From Basidiobolus meristosporus CBS 931.73 (Eukaryota; Basidiobolomycota; Basidiobolomycetes; Basidiobolales; Basidiobolaceae): DNA of 64,000 nucleotides. A program made the translations under genes and the position numbers. Location: the NCBI GenBank assembly GCA_002104905.1, contig MCFE01000228.1, forward strand, positions 58,069-122,068, read 5' to 3'. Shown one piece after another: positions 56,284-64,000 of the stretch; the first letter of the stretch is position 1, and each line of letters starts with the position of its first letter. The notes below the pieces were generated by a model. That model saw only the letters and a program-made list of their open reading frames with translations, ran no database searches and was not told the DNA's origin.

Positions 56284-56484
56284 GGAGCAAACAGTTTGAC
56301 CTTCAACAACCTAATGCTATTATATCACTTTTTGGTAGGTACTCATGTGAACTTAAGAGAGTCTTGTATAATGTAAGATTCAATAATGACCCACCATAGT
56401 GAGCAATATAAATAAAGTTGTGGCACCACATACACACGTATATGTAACACTATTTCCCCTTTGGTTTGACTCACTTATATATAT
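56284..56484. promoter_or_regulatory. Divergent promoter between tnp2 and ORF2
   Basis: 201 bp between the start codons of the two divergent Tnp2-X genes. The same stretch recurs at about 28080-28205 and 53460-53680 and is well kept (GGTGCCACAACTTTATTTAT and complement). A TATATATATA string lies next to the ORF2 start and an AATATAAATAAAG string faces the transposase. Confidence 0.5.
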
Positions 56485-59411
56485 ATGCCACCAAAAAATA
56501 AAGCAATGTTGTCTAGTTCTCAACTAAACCCCACCACTGATGGTTTAGTGGGGTCATAGTGACACCCACTGACAGATGTGCTCATTCCCATATTTTCTAC
56601 TTCCCTTTATCTCTACTACACTTATTTTAGTTTTATTCCATTTGTCTTACCTGATCAGTACTATTTCATAAGCCAGTTGACTATCACATCTGCTTACCTT
56701 ATTGCATAAGTTATCCCTCACTTTATGTAAGATTACTAGCTGTAAGTGCTTCTATATTAAGCAAGTACCTGCACCAGTACCTGTGACACATGATCAACCT
56801 GTGTCACCATTCCTACCATTTTTATACCATGTATGGTATCCCTATGTTGCACAGGTTTCATAATGCTGATTCCTGATTGGTTGGATGTTATGTGCCTCTT
56901 AGAACCTTCAAGCACATACTTGGAATACTCTTAGCTCATTCTGATGTCATTAAGATTTCTATTGATCTCCAGAACCTTCTGGAACACCATGATTAGTAAT
57001 CACTTACCCAGTGAGAAAAGTGTATAAGGGAGGCAATGCATCAACAGTAAATCATCATCCCTTTTATCAATATACCAACTTGTTGATTAGTGTGATCACT
57101 GCTACCTGCTGCTACCTGAACTTCCAACCCCAGGCCACAGGACACTTCCAGGAAACCACAATAACAGCCAACTGACCTTAGAGGCACTACTTATGAGGAA
57201 TACTCAGAGTAGGTATCTTTTATTATATTTGATTCTTTCCCAAGCTTGTTCTTTTACAGGCAAAGATTCTTTTCTGTCTTTGTAACTATTGACCACAGCT
57301 GCATTCTTATCAAGTCCCTGCTGGTGGAGTTTACAGTTGTTTTGACTTTGGAAGCTTTAGTACATTATCATCTCAAAGGACACTGAGCCCAGCACATACT
57401 TTTGTTAAGTTGCCAACTAAGTTGGGGATTGTAGCTCAATAGTTTTCTCTTGACAGGCTTGTGGCTTTACTCCCCATCACATTAGATTAGAGACAGAACC
57501 CAAGTATTCCTAGCAAGCTTTTGCCAGAGGTTATTGCACCCAGTGAGCACCCCTCACACAAAACACTTGAGAAGTGTTGGACATATCTCTCCCTTGGACC
57601 TATACACCACCACAACAGCAACAGAAGAATAGTTGGACAACAGCTTGCTTTGACATTCAGTGCAACAAGCCCTGTGGACAGTGTGCCCATTGAAGGTTAT
57701 AATGCAGACTCCTCAGGCTCTCAGTCAAGTAGGCAATTGAGAACCTCTGTGGAGCCACAAGCTGACTCTTATGCTTGGGCAGATGAGAATGTAGCAAATG
57801 CAGTACCCTCAGTTAAAGATCTGCAAGTGGTCATGATAACATCCCCACCACCCATATTAGCAAGTATGTTGTCAGCTCATACCAAAGCATCAATGAAGCA
57901 ATTAGGTGCTGTGGCTGATAGGATCAATGCAATGGGCCAGGGAAATCAGGAAATAGTCCAGAAACAGGATGAGCAGATAATGTGTGTAGAGCAATCAATA
58001 TCCCAGGTAGAGAAAGCAGTAACTTTGCTGCAAAGAAGGAACTCAGGTAGCTCAATGACACAGTCAAGAATTGAGCCATTTCTGAATGCAACAGCTGAGA
58101 AACACCATACAGTCTTTGAAGCACAACCACAGTGCCCAAAGATAAAGCTTACAGAAAAACCTATTACAGCTTGGGAGGGAGACAATGTGGTGCTTATATT
58201 AAAGCCTAAAAATCAAAAGACATTGAAGATCTGTGAAGCCATTAAGTGCAATAATGAAGAGTGGGCTAATATACAAGAGGCTGTCAGAAGTCTAGTATGC
58301 CATCACCTTAAGGCTGGCATACCATGGGACCATCAAGAACTCAAGGCCAAGCAGAATGCACTTGACTTGTTCCATGAGCATTATACTGGATTCAAGCAGG
58401 CAAATGGATTTTGGGCCAGCATTGGTATGCTAAGAAAGTATCCTAAGAATAGTAGAAACTATCAAAGGCAGAAGAACAAGGGTGCCATGGCTAAAAACCA
58501 CTGACTTCCTCAAGAGCCCATTACAAGCAGGGCCAAAAGCTCCAGACAAGCAACAAAGAGATATTGGGTAGCTGGAAGAGTGCCAATAGGGACAAGCAGG
58601 CAGACATGGATGCACCAGCACAACATCTCTCAAGGAAAAAGCATAGTACCACTCAAGAAGCACCCAGTCAAAGTAGCTGTGAAGGACCTGGCAGTGACAA
58701 AAACTAGCTGCTTTTACAGGAGCCTGTCACAACTATGGTTGGGAGCTCAAAACAAGCAGAAAAGAAACGTCAGGTTGCCAGAAGAGTGCCAGAAAGGGAC
58801 AAGCAGGCCAAAAAAGATGTGTCAGAGCAAAGTTTATCCAGGAAAAATGTAGTTCTTTACAAGAAGCACTCAGATAAAGTAGCAGTGAAAGACCTAGCAG
58901 TGATAAAGGAAAAGGGAAAGGGAAAAATGTCTACCCAAGCCTGAGACAGGGAGGCATGCAAAAAAAACTGCAGTTCTTGCCAATTAACGTTGCAAGCCAA
59001 GAACAGTCTGAATCCCATCATAGCCAAGAAGAAATACCAACAAGAAAACAGCTGTTTTCACCAGAGTTGGAAGTGCAGCCAGTTGAGCTACACTCCAGCA
59101 AGGTAGATGAGTTTGCAGAAAAAGGCAATTTGTCTACCACAGCCTCCATTGTTGACAGAGTGGAGATCCCACTGACAGAAAAGGCCACAATGTCAAGAGC
59201 TCAAAAGACTATCACAATGCCTTCAGTGGAGTTTTGGAACATTAATAGGCACACCAAGAGGTTGCAGCACTTCTTCAAGAGCAGTGCTCATGAAAACACA
59301 CTGGGATATTGCAAGGATTTATTGCAAAGACTGGCAGATGAAAAGCTAGACCTTGCAGTGCCGGTTGAAGACCAGGATGTGTGGGAACCAGTGAATAAAC
59401 AGTGGCATTAA
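56485..59411 (+). pseudogene. Tnp2-X6 ORF2, unknown function, split by a solo LTR
   Basis: Starts MPPKNKAMLSSSQLNPTT at ATG 56485 and resumes at about 57617 with SNRRIVGQQLALTFSATSPV. It then shows MITSPPPILASMLSAH, a coiled coil (GNQEIVQKQDEQIM, VEQSISQVEKAVTLLQRRN), AWEGDNVVLILKPKNQKTLK, EWANIQEAVRSLVCHHLKAG, basic repeats (KKRQVARRVPERDKQAKKD), VPIN-type QFLPINVASQEQSESHHSQE, and a conserved C-terminal FWNINRHTKRLQHFFKSSAH with YCKDLLQRLADEKLDLAVPV. Frame changes near 58500 and 58950 split it. No family recognised. In CMC/EnSpm-like elements the partner gene is a DNA-binding TnpA-like protein; that role here is from position only. Confidence 0.6.
56540..57616 (+). mobile_element. Solo LTR related to family E
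   Basis: About 1.08 kb of decayed LTR E: shared blocks include AAGCAAGTACC...ACCTGTGACACATGA, TACCATGTATGGTAT, TTGCACAGGTTTCA, CTGATTCCTGATTGGTTG and the end CTATACACCACCACA. It lies within the first 20 codons of ORF2; a clear duplication is not preserved. It is far more diverged than the LTRs of E1, showing that the E family has been active more than once. Confidence 0.65.
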
Positions 59412-59926
59412 GCTGTTGGGTTCCCACCAAAGTCATTGAACCAGAGCATTACCACAGAAATACCTATTGAGTGGTGGATTTTAGTGGAGTTACTTGTTGA
59501 GTGTGGGGTTGGGCTTAATGTTAGTGTAGTGTATAGTGACTTGTATAGGTTAATACAATTGGCAATTGAGGTACAACTAAAGTTTCAATGGATATAAATC
59601 AAATTGTATGCATGCAAAGTAAGAGAAACAGTTGAGTTAGGAAGTAAGGAGTGTGAAAAAGTGGCAATAGCCAATCAATTCACACAAACATAGGAGGCAA
59701 TAGATTGTCTGGGATCAGAAAGTGAGCAAATTGGCAGGGAACCAATCAAAAGTCACTTATCCATTGTTGTCATGGAAAATTTTGACCAAGTTTTTTGTGA
59801 AATCTGGGGTGCAATTATTTTTAACAGTCTCTGGCCGGTGCCCTGACAAGATCAATACCTCTTAGTCATGGGACTTTAACTTTGTGATGGCCTGTTGATG
59901 GGATCATCTCAATAATTTCCCATAGG

Positions 59927-61065
59927 GTAAGTACTTCTCACAGGCTCCAATCAATATTCACACGCATATGCAACAATACAAATGTAAAGACTGGATGAAC
60001 TGGATATGTATTTATTCAGGTGGCATTATGAAGCCTTTCCTACCAAGAGTATATTGGAAGCATTGGGAGTTATATGTGGACATTGTAGGAATATTAATCC
60101 AGCAGCCAATCACCAATGCCAACTTGATGGATCTACAGCTGTTGTGCAAGGAGCTTGTGAGGGGTTTTGGGTGGCTATACTACAAACATAATGCTGAACA
60201 TGTAGATCTCTGCGGCTATCCATTCTCTACTCCATCTTGCATAGTGTGTGGGGAATATTGGGCTTTGCTTCACCTCTTGGGAGTTTCCTATGGAGCAGAT
60301 GTGCAGGGAGATAGGAAGACAAGTCAAGTTGCAGTTACTACCATATCCCAATCTCATCAAGAATATTACCTTCAAGTCCATCATGCATATGATGAGTTGG
60401 CACATGGAGGACAGCCAGGAAGAATCAGAAAATACTGATGACAAATGTGCACATGGAGACACCTATGCCTATGGCATTAAGAAGCTAAGCAGCTCCAAAG
60501 CATGGGTAATCAGTTAAGTAATGCAAAGTTGGGTTGGGTGCAACAAGTAACTGATTTTTAATAGGAAAACTATACCAAGATATGCTGGATTTCTCTTGCT
60601 CACATGCCAACTTCTACACCATTCAATATGGAATTCACACAAACAAGAGCCAGATTGCACCTATAAGGGGGACTAGAATCCTGCAGGGAGAAGGAATATA
60701 TTGGCTAAATACCAAGAAGTTCTTTGCAGATATACAGGAGGTATTCTTGGCAGAAGTGGTGACAACCAAGCATAGGTTTGCAAGATGTATATGTAACTAG
60801 CAGTACAAGGTATATGGCAATTTTGAAAGTATCACACTCAAAAGCCATAAAGTTGAGATGATAGAAGTATTTCAATTGAGGTAGGTGTGCATGTTTGTAG
60901 AGGTTAGTAAGCGGGAGGCCATAGTTTTTTTTGATTTGAACTACATGTGGAATACCCAAGATAGTAGTGGGTAAGCAGATAAAGAGGGTTGATTCTACAG
61001 TGGAATATATGAATTGCACAAGGGGAGGTAGAAAAGGAAATACCATTTGGTAAATTGGTAAGGTA
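59927..61065 (+). pseudogene. tnp2-type transposase, C-terminal part
   Basis: Directly after the X6 terminus, in plus orientation: WMNWICIYSGGIMKPFLPRV, YWKHWELYVDIVGILIQ, ITNANLMDLQLLCKELVRGF and, in another frame, FPMEQMCREIGRQ with PYPNLIKNITFKS. It matches the 35.8-36.5 kb copy and continues past its stop with shared sequence (CTTCTACACCATTCAATATG), so the transposase or element tail extends further than the stop suggests. A longer minus-strand frame over 60705-61046 has no recognised motif and is probably chance. Confidence 0.65.
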
Positions 61066-61360
61066 GCATTATACAGAACCAGCTGTAGGCCACCATACTG
61101 CCAATATAATGCTATCAGAGTCTTGCTGTAAAGCCTTTAAGATACCATCAAGTTTCTTGCCATATAAGACAATTAGATGTCCTGGCTGGTTAGATCCATT
61201 TTGAACAGTTGTAGAGCTCAATAAGACTGCAACAATACCATTCAATTATTGTCACAGCACCAACCAAATCTTGTCAAGTTTTATCACTTTATTTGGTAGT
61301 AAAATTAGCAAAATGCTGCTGTAATTCCATCATAAGATTGTTAAGAGTGTCACTAGTTCC
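61066..61360. repeat. Unassigned repeat Y, copy 2
   Basis: Second copy of the repeat at 37303-37620 (GTAGCATTATACAGAACCAG...), truncated on the right by the LTR of Copia A3. Confidence 0.45.
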
Positions 61361-64000
61361 TGTTATAAGAGTCTTGGAGATATTGGAAGTGATTGGGAGA
61401 ACAAGTAGATTATGTGGTTTTCACTTAATGATTTATTGAATGTAAAACTAGTATTTATACTTTTACATGGTCTTGGCATTACAAACACGTAGAATAGGTT
61501 AAGGAAGGTCCCAAGAGCATGTGTGCAAAGTTTGGGGCTGTTTGGACAACTTTGAGAATTTTCATGTTCTGGGTACCTGGTATTTTGGTGAAAATATTCT
61601 AAGTAAATCCCGACAAGGAATTTGGTCAGTATTCTCTAGGATTTGAAGGTGATGATCTAAGTGACTAAGTTAGGTGAATATTTAGGTGGAAATACAAATT
61701 TTTACAACACTCCCACTCAGCTAAATGTTCATACTGACTAGTCCTAATTTTGACCTAAGATATTCAAACTTGTCTCTAGCTAATGGTTTGGTAAATATGT
61801 CTGCAATCATTTCATCTGTAGGACGGTAAACTAAGCTAACTAAGTTATTCTCTATAGCTTCACATATGAAATGATGTCTAATATCTATGTGCTTGGTTCT
61901 AGCATGAAAAGTTGGATTTCTACCTAATTGTATACATCCTTGATTATCTTGAAATAAAGTAATAGGCGTTTTTTGACATAGGCCTAAATCTGTAAGCAGC
62001 TTTCTTAACCACATTGCTTCTTTTGTAGCTTCACAGGCTGCCATATACTCTGCCTCTGTGGTGGAAAGTGCTACGGTTGGTTGCTTTCTTGAATTCCATG
62101 ATATTGCTCCTTTACAGTAAAGAAAGGTGTATCCTGTGGTGGATCTTCTGTCTTCTAAATTTTGTCCCCAATCAGCATCAGAGTATCCCACAAGATCTTG
62201 TTCTGAGTCCTTATAAGTGTATCTTAAGCAAATATCAGCAGTTCCTTTTAGGTATCTAAAAATCCGCTTAACTGCTGCAATATGATCAGATCCATAGTTC
62301 TGATTATGTTGGCTGACAACTCCCACTGAATATGAGATATCTGGACGTGTTCCAAGCATGATATACATCAGACTGCCAACCATAGATTGATAAGGAAAAT
62401 CAGGGCTTTCAGATGGCACCAAGCTCTCTTGATTTGGTTGAGTTTTGACCAAGTTAAGGTTTGTCTCCATTGGGGTAGCTGCCGGTTTACAGTCTTCCAT
62501 TTTGTACTTCTTTAGTATATCTTGAATATACTTGGATTGACTTAGGGTGATAGTCTGGGTACTTCTGTCTATGGAGAACTTAATCCCTAAGTAGTAACTA
62601 AGTTCTCCTAGATTGGACATCTTGAACTCCTTAGATAGACTGGATTTAGTCTCTTCCAATGTTTCTAGGTTATTGGCGGCTATAATAAGATCATCCACAT
62701 ATAGAGCTAATAGAACTGGATTTGCTCTATCTGGCTTATAGTATATACTATAGTCAGCATTACTCCTTTTGAAACTCAAAGATTCCAAATAAGAATTTAT
62801 CTTGCAATTCCAGGCTCTAGGTGATTGTTTGAGACCATATAGTGACTTTTTAAGCTTGCAGACCAAATGGGGGTTATCTTGGTCAACAAACCCATCAGGC
62901 TGGTCCATATACACATCCTCATCAAGTTCTCCATTCAAAAATGCAGTTTTTACATCCATTTGATTAATAAAAAACTTATATTTGGCTGCAATAGCCAATA
63001 TTAATCTGATTGAATTAAACTTGGCTACCGGTGCAAAGGTCTCAGTATAGTCAAGTCCTTTTGTTTGAGAGTATCCTTTGGCTACAAGTCTTGCTTTGTA
63101 TCTTTCAATTGTACCATCAGCCTTGTATTTTGTCTTGAAGACCCATCTGCATCCAATTGATTTTCAGTTGATTGGTAATTTGACTAAGTCCCAGGTTTGA
63201 TTTTCCATCAGGGCCTGATATTCCTCAGTCATTGCAGATCTCCAAAACTTTGTCTGAGGGCTATTTAGGGCCTCTTTTACAGTCTGGGGTTCATCAATAT
63301 GGACTGAATAGGCATAGGCTAAGTTTGTACCCTTATTAATATAGTAATTTGGGCTATTTCTTGGCCAATTTGATCTCCGGGCATTTGATACTGGAATGAT
63401 CACTTCTGGGATACTCCTGGGCACTGATTCTGGCTGAACCATGGTTGTAGAGTGCTCTGGAGTGAAAAAATTTTCATTGTTTTGCTCTGATTCAATCCTG
63501 ACAATTGGTGGACTTGAGATCAAATTTTTGTCATCATCTGATATCATTTTTTGTGAAAATTTTGAATTTTCATCAGACAACACATCCCTGGACTTGATAA
63601 GCTTCTTTGCTTTGGTATTGTAGAGTCTGTATGCCTTACTCTCATTGCAGTAGCCCAAAAATATGCATTTTACACTTTTTGGCTCAAATTTTGACTGATT
63701 TCCGGCCATTTTTTTGGCATATGCTGTACACCCAAATATTCTTAGATGTTTTGCACTTGGTCTGTATCCATACCATGCTTCAAATGGAGTAGAATCACGC
63801 AGTACTCTGCTATAACTCCTATTTTTAAGATATACAGCAGTGGCAACTGATTCCGCCCAAAAATCATAGGATAATTTTTGATCATGGATCATAGATCTTG
63901 CCATATCAATTATTGATCTGTTAGCTTGTTCTGCTACTCCATTTTGCTGTGGGGAGTATGGTACAGTAGTCTCTTGCTTTATCCCATGAATTTTGCAGAA
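61361..64000 (-). mobile_element. Copia-A element A3, 3' half (runs off right edge)
   Basis: 3' LTR of 349 bp at 61361-61709 (TGTTATAAGAG...TTTACAACA), followed on the minus-strand logic by the end of pol. The 5' LTR lies beyond the window, so completeness and target duplication cannot be judged. Preceding bases are repeat Y. Confidence 0.9.
61721..64000 (-). pseudogene. Copia-A3 pol: integrase, RT and RNase H, partial
   Basis: The best-preserved pol of the window. Integrase core end (QNGVAEQANRSIIDMARSM) runs from the edge through MENQTWDLVKLPIN to a TGA near 63165. After it, one open frame of more than 425 codons covers RT (QMDVKTAFLNGELDEDVYM, LALYVDDLIIAAN) and RNase H (GYSDADWGQNLEDRRSTTGY, ALSTTEAEYMAACEATKEAM, LGRNPTFHARTKH) to the end. 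Unlike A1 and A2 it keeps Trp in ENQTWDLV. The single TGA lies where A1 reads INQPKS and comes from a small indel that keeps frame. One lesion may separate this copy from a full pol, but the gag half is not visible. Confidence 0.88.

Larger units (their letters stand above)
54605..59926 (+). mobile_element. Tnp2-X copy X6 (opposite orientation to X5)
   Basis: Transposase N-terminal part on the minus strand (54605-54697 and 55431-56283), the divergent promoter (56284-56484), ORF2 on the plus strand (from ATG 56485) and terminus CAATAATTTCCCATAGG at 59926. Interrupted by a foldback element in the transposase and a solo E-like LTR near the start of ORF2. The best copy for seeing the two-gene layout. 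Confidence 0.75.

Noticed and set aside
60705-61046. 113-codon minus-strand ORF over the tnp2 C-terminal remains
   Set aside because: No motif or ATG-supported family; the plus strand is a known transposase remnant, so this is likely chance.

Overview
The window looks like nuclear DNA of a repeat-rich, probably early-diverging fungus. The evidence is a spliced fungal-type Zn2Cys6 regulator, a casein kinase 2 catalytic subunit with four short GT-AG introns (54-114 bp), a three-exon PET100-like cytochrome oxidase assembly factor and a putative PEX20-like peroxisomal co-receptor. The species cannot be told from the sequence.

Layout. 1-9.2 kb is a gene-bearing block on both strands: Zn2Cys6 factor (-), PET100-like (+), PEX20-like (-), one weak small ORF on each strand, and CK2 alpha (-). 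From about 9.57 kb to the right edge I find no ordinary host gene. The DNA is a nested stack of transposable elements: Copia family A (LTR 349 bp; A1 complete with target duplication, A2 decayed, A3 running off the right edge, plus fragments), Copia family C (LTR 368-369 bp; C1 has lost its integrase core), Copia family B (mostly LTRs), a broken Ty3/gypsy element with LTR family D, a young gag-protease-only LTR element (E, two 804-bp LTRs identical by eye), a solo LTR F, a PIF/Harbinger element H1, a Harbinger-related foldback element, and a high-copy two-gene DNA transposon called Tnp2-X here. Tnp2-X carries a tnp2-type transposase and, in divergent orientation, a second protein of unknown function (ORF2).

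Order of events from nesting and target duplications: Tnp2-X copies came early. H1, a solo LTR D, solo E-like LTR, element E1, element C1 and the foldback all landed inside Tnp2-X copies. Two Tnp2-X copies are joined tail to tail as a large inverted repeat centred near 54.6 kb. ORF2 units also form a direct tandem series between 28.7 and 33.96 kb.

Most unusual feature: an AT-rich island at about 39.69-41.05 kb, lodged between two parts of the gypsy element, with a long clean minus-strand ORF. Its protein resembles a protein type I associate with nucleocytoplasmic large DNA viruses. That assignment is by eye and needs a profile search. Other points of interest are half-tRNA primer binding sites in Copia A and C, in-frame stops shared between Copia A copies, and a terminus shared by six Tnp2-X copies.
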